Below are positions 9,058-17,422 of a stretch of DNA of 64,000 bases, in pieces. Positions within the stretch are counted from its first letter, which is position 1; every line of letters begins with the position of its first letter. Source of the stretch: Rhodohalobacter sulfatireducens (GTDB lineage: Bacteria > Bacteroidota > Rhodothermia > Balneolales > Balneolaceae). The stretch lies in contig NZ_JAKLWS010000014.1 in assembly GCF_022012475.1 (NCBI RefSeq), positions 1-64,000 of the forward strand, in the 5' to 3' direction. The position numbers were made by a program, and so were the translations under genes. A model generated the notes under the pieces. It did no database searches and was not told the origin of the DNA. It saw only the letters and a list, made by a program, of their open reading frames with translations.

Positions 9058-10173
9058 TCAACAAACTGTATTCGGATAGATGCATGAATTCGGGTAAAAG
9101 TCCGCAAAAGCAAACCAATAGCCATTATAAGATCGTGTTGACGTTAATCTCTCTCCCGTTCTTGGACCGCTCACAGCCTCACCAAAAATGTTCCAGCGGT
9201 TGCTTTCACTATCCTCCATGATGATGGGCAATTCGTCCTGAACAGGTTCGAAATCAAGTACATTTCCATCATCTGTTAAATTGACAAATGAAACGGCAAT
9301 TTGATCCGAAGAGTTACCGGCAAACACGATGTTCTTGCCTCTGAACGACTCCTGGATCACCTGAACTTCATCTGCCAAATCTTTGATCGGATAGATTCTC
9401 ATAACTGTCTCTTCTCCCCTGAATTGATTTTCCATCACTGCATGGACAATCGTTTTATTGTCCAGCCGATCATCATCTCTTCTGGGTTGAAAAACAAATT
9501 GATCGTCATTTTCTAAATATCCCCTGCCGTATGCATAGCCCGAATAATTGCGTGAAAATCCTGTGTCGGTTGTAAGTACTTTTGCTTCAGGATAGAGCTC
9601 TTTCCAAGTTTTCCAAGTACTTTCTACTACCTGGATAATTTCACCCTCTTCTCCAGACAGGTTGCCACTTACCGACCGCAATTGCATTTGGGACCAATTA
9701 CTGTCGGTATTCCGATCGTACATGATTAAGTTATTTCTAAAAAGCAATCCGGAAACACCAAATTCATTGACCTCTGAATTTATTTCTCTGTTGTAGGCAA
9801 TGCCGGTTCCGGTTAGAGGGCAATAGGTTAGTGAAAAATGCTGACCGTTAATCTCATCATTTACAATTTCATGCCAGTCCATTACCTGGTGTGGATACAA
9901 ACGCACTTCTTCGTCAATCTTAACACCGATTACAAGTCGCTCATCTTGCACAAAGTTGGCCTCATTTACTGATTGAAATGATGGATTCTCAATGGATGGA
10001 ATTCCATCTTTACCTGGCCCGCCGTCAACAACCTCCTGAACCGGTATTAGCCAATCTCCTCCTGACGAAGTACCCACATTATCATTTGACGTAGTATTGC
10101 ACGACATCCATAGAAGCATACTGGTTACAAGTACAATAAAAGGAATAGTTTTAGGAGTTTTTTCAGTCAACAT
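9058..10173 (-). CDS. DUF3179 lipoprotein, Cys-variant paralogue
   Basis: A 371-residue exported lipoprotein with a hydrophobic signal (11-24) ending LLWMSC (Cys25 lipidated). The mature part is a DUF3179 domain of unknown function, with the family marks GGPGKDGIP (51-59), the DWHEIVND block (His101, Glu102) and TYCPLTGTGIAYNR (116-129). Family members, including the second copy at 23679, normally have CPLC there; this copy has CPLT, so the CxxC pair is broken. The C-terminus carries two other cysteines (364 and 371, the last residue). It lies alone on the minus strand, with its promoter region facing the outer-membrane protein gene at 10391. Confidence 0.85.
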   Translation of the reverse strand: MLTEKTPKTIPFIVLVTSMLLWMSCNTTSNDNVGTSSGGDWLIPVQEVVDGGPGKDGIPSIENPSFQSVNEANFVQDERLVIGVKIDEEVRLYPHQVMDWHEIVNDEINGQHFSLTYCPLTGTGIAYNREINSEVNEFGVSGLLFRNNLIMYDRNTDSNWSQMQLRSVSGNLSGEEGEIIQVVESTWKTWKELYPEAKVLTTDTGFSRNYSGYAYGRGYLENDDQFVFQPRRDDDRLDNKTIVHAVMENQFRGEETVMRIYPIKDLADEVQVIQESFRGKNIVFAGNSSDQIAVSFVNLTDDGNVLDFEPVQDELPIIMEDSESNRWNIFGEAVSGPRTGERLTSTRSYNGYWFAFADFYPNSCIYPNTVC

Positions 10174-10390
10174 ATCTCACACCATTATCTAAAAATTATT
10201 AAGTGGTAGTTGCCAACTAGACGATTCACTCCACAAATGTCTTACTTTTTCTCCGGGAGTTTTCAAAAAGGTAAGATTTAATATGAGTAAGACATCAGTT
10301 AACTAAAGGAACCGAGTATTCATTTAACGGTTTTTTTTTAGTAGGATGGTTTTATACCACGTTTCATTTATAACTGTATCGAGTTGAATA

Positions 10391-11398
10391 ATGAGTGACA
10401 CAACTAAGATTTTACTAACAGCCATAATTGCTATTTTTTTATGGGTCGGTGATGGGATTTTGATGAGAACCTTATCTGCTCAAACATGCAGTTGTGCGGG
10501 TGCCCCTTTGGTAGGTGCTCAATCTCTTGGCTCAATTGAGCAGGGAAATCTAGTACTTGGGTTCACGACGCATTTCAACAATATCGATAAATTATATGCA
10601 GGCTCAGATGAGTTGAAGAACCGATCTGCGGACCGGAGTACCTTTACCAATTTATTGGAAGCAAACTACGGAATTACAAACAGGCTCTCGTTCACCGGCA
10701 CATTTTCTTATGTAACGAAGGAGAGAGTGACTGGATTACAAAACTCCACAACTTCGCAAACACTGCAAACAGCGGGAGTTGGTGACGCCCTGGTTATGCT
10801 TAAATACAATCTCATCAAACAAACTCTCTGGAAACCCTATCAATTCATTGTTGGAGCAGGATCTAAGATTCCCATTGGATCCTTTTCAGAAACATTAAAC
10901 GGTATTCAGTTAAACGCAGATATGCAACCGGGCACGGGTTCATGGGATTATACAGGCTGGACCTTTTTATCATATACGTTCAGAGCTCAAAACATTACTC
11001 TTTTCACCGTTAACGCTTTCAGTAAAACCACTTCAGCCCAACGTTTTAACAAAAACGATAATTTTGAATTTGGCAACGAACTTAACTCTCTCCTGGGAGC
11101 TACTGGCCCACTCTTTAACAGATTCTCTTTTAACCTGAGATTGAAATACAGGACGGCCGGCTCCGACTTGCGAAATGGAGTAAATTTACCCAGTACCGGT
11201 GGTGAGTGGCTAAATTTTGAACCCGGTATAGGAACTCAACTTACAGACCGATTGTCAATGCAGGTATCGGGTGAGATCCCCATTTATCGGAACGTTAATG
11301 GTACACAGCCTTCTACAACCTATATTTTATCAGCGTCACTGTTTTTCAGCTTAAACAAAAATGAAGGTGGCTTTAATCTCGGCCTGCCCGGCAGGTGA
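10391..11398 (+). CDS. Outer-membrane beta-barrel protein
   Basis: A 335-residue protein with a signal segment (about 8-31, ending LSAQ) and a mature part made of alternating, aromatic-capped strands (NLVLGFTTHF, ITNRLSFTGTFSYV, RFSFNLRLKYR and others). It ends in a long strand AD-rich region typical of a transporter-like or porin-like barrel. Just after the cleavage site is a CSCAGAPL motif (two cysteines), unusual for a porin. No family name can be fixed. It is the first gene of a plus-strand group with two exported thioredoxin-like proteins and CcdA, so the exposed cysteines may be redox partners of these. Confidence 0.6.
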   Translation: MSDTTKILLTAIIAIFLWVGDGILMRTLSAQTCSCAGAPLVGAQSLGSIEQGNLVLGFTTHFNNIDKLYAGSDELKNRSADRSTFTNLLEANYGITNRLSFTGTFSYVTKERVTGLQNSTTSQTLQTAGVGDALVMLKYNLIKQTLWKPYQFIVGAGSKIPIGSFSETLNGIQLNADMQPGTGSWDYTGWTFLSYTFRAQNITLFTVNAFSKTTSAQRFNKNDNFEFGNELNSLLGATGPLFNRFSFNLRLKYRTAGSDLRNGVNLPSTGGEWLNFEPGIGTQLTDRLSMQVSGEIPIYRNVNGTQPSTTYILSASLFFSLNKNEGGFNLGLPGR

Positions 11399-11424
11399 AC
11401 AGTTTTAACTAAAATTACTTCGTC

Positions 11425-11934
11425 ATGAAACAGATCAAACCAAGCATTTTCATAATAATCACATCCGTATTTTTATTGATCTATTCAATGAATGTTTATG
11501 GTCAGGAAACCGGTGATTCATCTCCCTGGATTTCGTTTGAAGAGATGGTTGAATCGAATCAGAATCAACCCAAAAAAATTATGCTTTTCATGGAAGCGGA
11601 TTGGTGCGGTATTTGCAAGCGCATGAAGCGGGAAGTATTTCCGGATACAACGATTGAAAGTATTCTAAACAATAAATTCTACCCGGTTCGAATTGATATC
11701 GAATCCAAAGAAGAGATTCAGTTTATTGATGAACGAGTCACAAAAGAGGAACTGAGTAAGCAATTTGGGATTCAGGGAACTCCCACGATTATCTTCCTGG
11801 ATCATGATTTTTCGGTGATCGGGAATAAAGTAGGTTTTTCAGACCGGGAAGAGCTTACTGCCCTTCTGAATTTTATAACCGATGAGCAGTACAATGAAAC
11901 TAATTTTGAAGAGTATATGCAAAACACTCAATGA
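11425..11934 (+). CDS. Exported thioredoxin-fold protein (WCGIC)
   Basis: A 169-residue periplasmic protein with a signal peptide (residues 7-27, cleavage after VYGQ) and a thioredoxin fold carrying the active-site motif WCGICKRM (Cys61, Cys64). GTPTIIFLD supplies the cis-proline loop. The domain resembles the thioredoxin_7/DsbD-gamma group that takes electrons from a CcdA-type membrane protein. It starts 26 nt after the barrel protein and precedes a second exported thioredoxin and ccdA, suggesting a periplasmic disulfide-reducing chain. The substrate is unknown. Confidence 0.85.
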   Translation: MKQIKPSIFIIITSVFLLIYSMNVYGQETGDSSPWISFEEMVESNQNQPKKIMLFMEADWCGICKRMKREVFPDTTIESILNNKFYPVRIDIESKEEIQFIDERVTKEELSKQFGIQGTPTIIFLDHDFSVIGNKVGFSDREELTALLNFITDEQYNETNFEEYMQNTQ

Positions 11935-12316
11935 TAACTTTGCTGTACAAATCGCATCCGACCGCTGCTTTATCGGTCAGACGGGTACAACAGGCCTTAA
12001 ACCAATCTCAGTGAAGGCGAACCATATTAAAAGACCCCTGTAAATCTTATTCAAAGAAGGCTTTCGAACCCCATCAGACGGCTGTATTTGCCGTTAGATG
12101 GATGCCTTATTAACTAACGTGTTAACACCGTCCACCCGTCTGACCGCAAAATCAGCGGTCTGACGGGATAGTAGTTCAAAGCTTTCTCAAAAAATATTGT
12201 AAAAAATGATTAACCCAGCGTAAGAACCATCTGCCTGATGCACTCTAATTATCAATGAAACAGATCCATTGTATTTCAACGGATTGTAAATGTGAACATA
12301 GTAACTTTTAAAACTT
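11935..12316. other. Gap with short mobile-like element
   Basis: No gene is seen in this 382-nt gap. It contains a half copy of the GTCAGACGGG hairpin (about 11948-11986) followed by the full element at 12056-12188 (separate entry). The last 120 nt are AT-rich and probably carry the promoter of the tlpA-ccdA-ytxJ group. Confidence 0.5.
12056..12188. repeat. Short two-hairpin element, copy 1
   Basis: Ends are inverted repeats: GAAGGCTTTCGAA at the left and TTCAAAGCTTTCTC at the right. Inside are two hairpins: CCATCAGACGGC/GCCGTTAGATGG (12071-12101) and CCCGTCTGACCGC/GCGGTCTGACGGG (12135-12167). A second copy of the same design lies at 28545-28651. This looks like a non-autonomous miniature element; no target duplication is obvious. 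Confidence 0.65.
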
Positions 12317-12841
12317 ATGCTGAAAGCAAAATACCTTGTATCCATTCTACTCTTTATTACTCTTTCTGCAGGCCTTTATTCTCTTAGCCTGGCACAAAGC
12401 TCTTCAAACGAAGACTTAGAAAAAGCTCCCGATTTTGAGGTTACAACCCTGGAAGGAAATTCTGTGAGCCTCGAAAAGTCGGTAGAAGAAAATAAACCCA
12501 TGGTGGTCTATTTTACAGCCTCATGGTGCCCTACTTGTGCAAAGAACTGGCCGGTATTTTCAGAGCTCTATCCTGAGTACAGAGATGATCTGAACTTTAT
12601 ATCCATCAGCATCGACCCAACGGATACGAAAGAAGTAATATCGAACCTGGTTGAAGAGGAAGATATTACCTATCCATCTACCTGGGGCCATCCCAATATT
12701 ATGGTTGATTTTGGTGTACAAGCACAGGCTACTACGGTGGGTATTAACCGCGACGGATATATTGAATTTGTAAAAAGTAATACCGCTCTCAGCAAAGAAG
12801 AATACCAGGCTTTGTTTGATCAGTTAGTAAGCGCCTCGTAA
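12317..12841 (+). CDS. TlpA/ResA-like thiol-disulfide protein
   Basis: A 174-residue exported redoxin. A signal segment (about 4-26, ending LSLAQ) precedes a TlpA-like domain (APDFEVTTLEGNSVSLEK) with the active site WCPTC (Cys71, Cys74). The later AQATTVGINRDG loop takes the place of the usual cis-proline TxP loop, since Thr-Thr stands there; this could alter substrate binding. The stop codon directly abuts the ATG of the CcdA-like gene (TAAATG), so translation is coupled. It most likely passes electrons received from CcdA to periplasmic disulfides. Confidence 0.87.
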   Translation: MLKAKYLVSILLFITLSAGLYSLSLAQSSSNEDLEKAPDFEVTTLEGNSVSLEKSVEENKPMVVYFTASWCPTCAKNWPVFSELYPEYRDDLNFISISIDPTDTKEVISNLVEEEDITYPSTWGHPNIMVDFGVQAQATTVGINRDGYIEFVKSNTALSKEEYQALFDQLVSAS

Positions 12842-13510
12842 ATGGAGTTTGTCTCATTTTCTTTCGTACAGGGGGTTCTGGCTTTCCTGGCCCCTTGTGC
12901 GGTTGCTTTATTGCCTGGCTATATCGTAGCTTTCGTCTCCCGGAATTCTGTGGGGAATCCGTCGTTAGGGAAACGTCTTGGCCGCGGTTTAAAACTGGCC
13001 ATGCTCAGCATTCTAGGTATCTTGATTATCTACACCATTGCCGGTGTTTTTATTATTGTGGCTGCCCAGGTTCTCAAAGAGTACATGAAGTGGATTACCG
13101 TGGGTATGGGAGGGCTTCTGACTATACTGGGAATTTTGATGATTATGGGTAAGAACATCTCCTTGTCGGTGAATCTTAGAAACCCAACCGACAGATCCGA
13201 AGCTGTTGAAGCCGTTGTATTTGGCCTTGCATATGCCATCGGTGCACTGGGGTGCTTATTCCCTCTTTTCCTGGTCGTTGCCACACAGGCGATGTCTGCC
13301 GAAACAGCTCTGGAAGGAGCCTCTTATATCGGAGCCTATTTTGCCGGTATCAACAGTATGATGATTGGGGCGATTCTTCTATCAACATTTGCTAAAGATA
13401 TGCTTATGAAATATCTCCGAAAGATTCTACCCCACATGGAGCGAATAACCGGAATTCTGCTCATTTTGGCAGGAATTTATGTGATTTATTATCAAATGGT
13501 CCTTTTTTAA
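12842..13510 (+). CDS. ccdA: CcdA/DsbD-type electron transporter
   Basis: A 222-residue inner-membrane protein with six predicted helices. The paired membrane cysteines of the family are Cys19 in FLAPCAVALLPGY and Cys138 in GALGCLFPLFL. Such proteins carry electrons from cytosolic thioredoxin across the membrane to periplasmic thioredoxin-like proteins. It begins at the base after the TlpA-like stop codon and is followed 11 nt later by the YtxJ gene, making a tight redox operon. The first loop reads APC where many relatives have SPC. Confidence 0.9.
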   Translation: MEFVSFSFVQGVLAFLAPCAVALLPGYIVAFVSRNSVGNPSLGKRLGRGLKLAMLSILGILIIYTIAGVFIIVAAQVLKEYMKWITVGMGGLLTILGILMIMGKNISLSVNLRNPTDRSEAVEAVVFGLAYAIGALGCLFPLFLVVATQAMSAETALEGASYIGAYFAGINSMMIGAILLSTFAKDMLMKYLRKILPHMERITGILLILAGIYVIYYQMVLF

Positions 13511-13521
13511 ACTACTATTCA

Positions 13522-13929
13522 ATGAAATTATTTAATCTATTCAAGAAGAAAAGAACAGGTAAAATGGAGTCTTCAACCTGGAACACCTTATCCGAGTTTA
13601 AAGATGTTCAAGCGATACTTGATAAATCAAATGAACGCCCTCAATTGATCTATAAACACAGTACCCGGTGCAGTGTAAGTTTTGTTTTAAAAGATGATTT
13701 GGAAAAATATGCTGAACAGATTTCTCAAAAAGCCGATTTAAATATCGTTTATGTTATTCAGCAGAGGAATATATCCAATGCTATTGCAACTGAGTTTAAA
13801 ATCCGTCACGAATCTCCACAAGCCATCCTTCTAAAAGATGGAGAGGTCATATGGAAAGGGTCTCACTGGGATGTTAATGCAGAAGAAATTCTAAACAGAC
13901 TTAAGTCGGTTACTATTGAACAAACATAA
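13522..13929 (+). CDS. ytxJ: YtxJ, bacillithiol-system redox protein
   Basis: A 135-residue cytosolic monothiol thioredoxin-fold protein. The diagnostic blocks are YKHSTRCSVS (active-site Cys50) and RHESPQAILLKDGEVIWKGSHWD near residues 94-112. YtxJ proteins occur with bacillithiol, the low-molecular-weight thiol of Firmicutes and many Bacteroidota, and probably resolve mixed disulfides. Its presence predicts that the host makes bacillithiol, although no bshA, bshB or bshC gene lies in the window. It ends the plus-strand redox operon. Confidence 0.9.
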   Translation: MKLFNLFKKKRTGKMESSTWNTLSEFKDVQAILDKSNERPQLIYKHSTRCSVSFVLKDDLEKYAEQISQKADLNIVYVIQQRNISNAIATEFKIRHESPQAILLKDGEVIWKGSHWDVNAEEILNRLKSVTIEQT

Positions 13930-14191
13930 CCAATTTACTGTCACCTGCCACAAAAGCTTGCCATAAACACTTCAGGATTGATGTAAATAATACACTGCAA
14001 GTTCTTTCTTTTGTAGTTACCTTCATTTAATAAGTGTACAAGAAATTGTTCAGTGCTTGAATACGCCGCCATCTCCCAACAAAAAAAGTGCAACTTGCCT
14101 TACTCCCGGTAATCAGGCATTACATATCGGTAAGAAAAACAGGTCTCACTTCGTCTATTAATTTCTAGAATAATAAAAATTATTGAAGAAT
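13930..14191. other. Promoter-region gap
   Basis: A 262-nt gap between ytxJ and the next gene pair. I see no gene and no clear terminator; the last 60 nt are AT-rich. A promoter for the membrane protein and MerA-like gene is presumably here. Confidence 0.3.
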
Positions 14192-14524
14192 ATGGAACTC
14201 GAATTAATACACGATTGGCTCATGAGTCTTTCTGAAAATTATAATGTGAATCCCTACATCTTTGCGGGTATTTATGTTGGTGCAATACCATTTTTCACAC
14301 TATCAGTTGCCTGGATTGTACGCAACAAAAGAAAAAATAAACAAATTACCCTGCCGGTACTATCAACGGGTTTCTTTCTATCCTCAGCATATATTTATTT
14401 GATGATTGCGGGTGAAAACGTACCAACCTGGGTGTATCTGCTAATTATCGGTTTATTGGGATACGGCATTTATACAACGTTTAATAAAATTAAGAACACA
14501 AAAAAAGAGAAGGCAACTGCATGA
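14192..14524 (+). CDS. Small three-helix membrane protein
   Basis: A 110-residue protein with three hydrophobic stretches (around residues 23-42, 56-75 and 81-97) and a lysine-rich C-terminus. I chose the ATG at 14192; the frame also has a TTG at 14183, which would add three residues. Its stop overlaps the start of the MerA-like reductase (ATGA, 14521-14524), so the two are translationally coupled and probably work together, perhaps as membrane anchor and flavoenzyme. No family was recognised. Confidence 0.7.
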   Translation: MELELIHDWLMSLSENYNVNPYIFAGIYVGAIPFFTLSVAWIVRNKRKNKQITLPVLSTGFFLSSAYIYLMIAGENVPTWVYLLIIGLLGYGIYTTFNKIKNTKKEKATA

Positions 14525-16002
14525 GTTATCAATATGATTTTATAGTTATCGGTGGTGGAGCGGCAGGGCTGACTGCCGCCGGAATGGGAGCTAATTTTGG
14601 AGCTAAAACACTCATGATTGAAGCCGACAAACTCGGCGGCGATTGCACCTGGACCGGTTGCGTGCCCAGCAAAACACTTTTACATGCTTCCAAACTTGCA
14701 GCCGGAATTAAAGAAGCAGAAGCATTTGGACACCAGTCTGCAAAGCCGTTGAATTTTTCTGCCATTCTTAAACATGTTCGAAAAGTGAGAGAAGAAGTAT
14801 ATGAAGAGGCAGATGACCCGGATATTTACCGTGATATGGGGGTTGAAATTGAATTTGGTACAGCCCGTTTTGTAGATGATCATACCCTTGCTATCTATAA
14901 TGAAGAGAAAACAACGATTAAAGAAGTAAAGGGCAGATATATTCTGATTGCAACCGGAAGTAAAGCGATGGTCCCTCCTATCAAAGGATTAGATGAGGTA
15001 TCCTATTTAACCAACGAATCCATTTTTGAGTTGGAAGAACAACCCGATCGATTAACCATCATCGGTGGGGGCCCTATTGGCATTGAAATGGCCCAGGCTT
15101 TCCAGCGGCTGGGTACGCAGGTAACTGTTTTTGATATGCAAGACCGGATTTTGTCGAATGACGATGAAGAACTGGCAGGAATGCTTTTGAAGAGGCTGAA
15201 AAGCGAAGGTGTTGAATTTCAGCTTTCGGCCGGGGTGAATGAGATTTCACAAAATGAAGATGGTTCGGTTCTGGTACATGTAGAAATCGATGGGGAGGAA
15301 ATCACTCAGGATGGTGATGCCTTGTTGGTAGCAGTAGGCCGGGCAGCAAATTATAAAAGCCTAAATTTGGATGAAGCAGGAGTTCATTATTCCAAGCGGG
15401 GAATAACCGTGAGTGATCGTTGCAAAACCAACATTTCTCACATATATGCAGCAGGCGATGTTACCGGAAGGTATCAATTTACACACATGAGTGAGCATAT
15501 GGCCAAAGTGGCGGCAAGCAATGCCATACTTAAAGTGCCCATGAAGATAGATACCGAACATGTACCCTGGAGTACGTATACCGATCCTGAATTGGCAAGT
15601 GTGGGAGCAACCCAGAGACAGCTTGTTGAAAACAGCACTTCATTTGAAACCTATCGTTTTCCGTACAGCAAAGTAGACCGCGCCATTACGGATGGAGATA
15701 CAGACGGGTTGATTAAGATATTTGCAAAAAAGTGGAACGGTAAAATTCTCGGGGCCACTATTTATGGCAAACAAGGCGGTGACTTAATTGGTGAATATGC
15801 CCTGGCTATGAAAAACGGAGTTACTCTCCGTAATATAGCTGATACCATTCATCCCTATCCAACCTATGGACTTGGAGTTCGCCGGGCGGCCGATCAATGG
15901 TATGTGAAGAACCAGTCGGAATGGATGAGTAAATTGGTAAAGAAGGTATTCCGGTATCAAGGTGAAATTCCGGATTTGTCGGATAAAAACCGAATTGTTT
16001 AA
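14521..16002 (+). CDS. MerA-like FAD disulfide reductase (first copy)
   Basis: A 493-residue class I pyridine-nucleotide disulfide oxidoreductase. It has the FAD motif VIGGGAAGLTAA (9-20), the redox pair in GGDCTWTGCVPSK (Cys42, Cys47), an NAD(P) motif IIGGGPIGIEMA, the second FAD motif YAAGDVTG and a dimerisation domain ending IHPYPTYG, which supplies the base histidine. It lacks the N-terminal metal-binding domain and C-terminal cysteine pair of true mercuric reductase, so mercury reduction is unlikely to be its main job. The upstream membrane protein overlaps by 4 nt and a PAP2-like gene follows 17 nt later. A second, differently diverged relative is encoded at 21998. Confidence 0.87.
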   Translation: MSYQYDFIVIGGGAAGLTAAGMGANFGAKTLMIEADKLGGDCTWTGCVPSKTLLHASKLAAGIKEAEAFGHQSAKPLNFSAILKHVRKVREEVYEEADDPDIYRDMGVEIEFGTARFVDDHTLAIYNEEKTTIKEVKGRYILIATGSKAMVPPIKGLDEVSYLTNESIFELEEQPDRLTIIGGGPIGIEMAQAFQRLGTQVTVFDMQDRILSNDDEELAGMLLKRLKSEGVEFQLSAGVNEISQNEDGSVLVHVEIDGEEITQDGDALLVAVGRAANYKSLNLDEAGVHYSKRGITVSDRCKTNISHIYAAGDVTGRYQFTHMSEHMAKVAASNAILKVPMKIDTEHVPWSTYTDPELASVGATQRQLVENSTSFETYRFPYSKVDRAITDGDTDGLIKIFAKKWNGKILGATIYGKQGGDLIGEYALAMKNGVTLRNIADTIHPYPTYGLGVRRAADQWYVKNQSEWMSKLVKKVFRYQGEIPDLSDKNRIV

Positions 16003-16019
16003 TACGGTTTTATAGGATA

Positions 16020-16670
16020 TTGGAAGTAACTGTGATTCAATCAAAAACTTTTGTTGAAAAATCAACCAGAGATCTCTTTGCCCGGATTATTTCCGATTTT
16101 CTTAACCCGTTGACCTTACCTCTGCTGGTTTTTGGTATGGCGAGTTTGGTGATGAATGCTTCAAACCGGCGGGTTATAGAAGTGATGGGAAGTACCGCCT
16201 TTTTGTTTTTGTTTATTCCGCTTCTGTCGGCAATCTTTATAAAGGAATTGAAGAATGGCCGGACGCTCGACTTTCACGAACGAGCGTTAAGAACAAATTT
16301 ATATCTGGTATCCCTTCTAAGCGTTGGTGTAGGCGGGCTGATTTTTTTTGATGAGATATTTACCAGTACGTATAGCATTCTTCTCATTACCTATTTACTG
16401 AACTTATCAGTGGCTTTCCTGGTGAATTTTCTATGGAAAGCAAGCGTACATGTGGGATCTGCTGTTACTGCTGCGGTAATGCTAAGCTGGTTAGCAAGTA
16501 CAGGCACACAAACATTTTGGCCTGCAGTAGCTGCAACTTTACTCACTAGCTTGATCCCATTCCTGGCCTGGTCCCGGCTTCACCCGGAGGTACACAATGG
16601 GTTTGAAATCGTTTTGGGGGCAGTATCAGGATTAATATCCACAATTCTTGCTCTTTCAATCTTGACGTAA
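16020..16670 (+). CDS. PAP2-like integral membrane protein
   Basis: A 216-residue protein with about six membrane helices. The WKASVHVGSA block (about 138-147) and WSRLHPEVHNGFEIVLG near the C-terminus correspond to the KxS.H and SR..H motifs of PAP2-superfamily phosphatases. Function on a lipid phosphate is possible but unproven. The start is uncertain: the frame opens with TTG at 16020, and a GTG at 16032 is an alternative; no ATG lies near. It follows the MerA-like gene by 17 nt, so it is probably the last gene of that group. It converges on the glycosyltransferase gene. Confidence 0.65.
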   Translation: MEVTVIQSKTFVEKSTRDLFARIISDFLNPLTLPLLVFGMASLVMNASNRRVIEVMGSTAFLFLFIPLLSAIFIKELKNGRTLDFHERALRTNLYLVSLLSVGVGGLIFFDEIFTSTYSILLITYLLNLSVAFLVNFLWKASVHVGSAVTAAVMLSWLASTGTQTFWPAVAATLLTSLIPFLAWSRLHPEVHNGFEIVLGAVSGLISTILALSILT

Positions 16671-16708
16671 TGCAACATTCGAACTCCAGCATCAAGAAAA
16701 CAATGCTG

Positions 16709-17419
16709 TCAACCAAACCTGGTTTCTGCTATAAGGTTTTTGTAGGCATGAATCATTGTTTTTTGCGAAGCCCCGAAAAAGAACATCAAAAATGTTACAA
16801 GGTTGATAAAATTAACTTTTAAATAACCATTGTGAATATATTTTCGATGTGAAACAGTGACCTCACCAGGAAAGATTCGAAAAGTATTTCGTTTTCTTAA
16901 GCGGCTAATCAGCTCAAAATCTTCCATGATTTGATAATTTTTAAATCCATTTAATGATTCAAAAACATCTTTTTTTATAAATAATGTTTGGTCGCCACCC
17001 CTGCAAAACAAGAAATCGAATCGGGTAAACCATGAATTCACTTTTAATGGCCAGGCCTCAGAATCAAACCGAAAACGATAACAACCAGATTCTGCCCCAT
17101 CTCGCACGGCTTTAATAATATCATCTGCATATGTTTCAGGAGGTACTGAGTCTGCATGTACAAAGTACAGGATATCCCCGGTAGAATTCCGGGCGCCAAG
17201 ATTCATTTGAGCAGCCCGTCCCTTTTGTGGAGAAAGCAAACACTCAAATCCTGCCTCTTTTACCTTTTGGAGCGTATCATCAGAACTTTGTCCATCTACT
17301 ACTAAAATATCTGCAACAGAATCATCTGCATATTTTTTGAGATACCGCAACAAATTTAAAATGCTATCTGCTTCGTTGTAAGCAGGAATTATAATGCTGA
17401 TTTTCATGTACTGAACCAT
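16709..17419 (-). CDS. GT2 glycosyltransferase, TIGR04283 type
   Basis: A 236-residue family 2 glycosyltransferase with the donor-binding start MKISIIIPAYNEADSI, VDGQSSDDT, KGRAAQMNLGA and the metal site HADS (near residue 98). An RGGDQTLFIKKDVF block follows, and the acceptor-site acid is MEDFEL. RAAQMNLGA and HADSVPP are characteristic of the TIGR04283 group, now commonly named arsenosugar biosynthesis glycosyltransferase. Two starts are possible: 17419, three nt after the DUF3047 stop, or the ATG at 17407. arsM lies 1.8 kb away, supporting a metalloid-sugar role, though the radical-SAM partner ArsS was not found in the window. Confidence 0.82.
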   Translation of the reverse strand: MVQYMKISIIIPAYNEADSILNLLRYLKKYADDSVADILVVDGQSSDDTLQKVKEAGFECLLSPQKGRAAQMNLGARNSTGDILYFVHADSVPPETYADDIIKAVRDGAESGCYRFRFDSEAWPLKVNSWFTRFDFLFCRGGDQTLFIKKDVFESLNGFKNYQIMEDFELISRLRKRNTFRIFPGEVTVSHRKYIHNGYLKVNFINLVTFLMFFFGASQKTMIHAYKNLIAETRFG

Positions 17420-17422
17420 CTT

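Noticed and set aside
14521-16002. True mercuric reductase (merA)
   Set aside because: No N-terminal metal-binding domain, no C-terminal cysteine pair, and no merR, merT or merP gene nearby.
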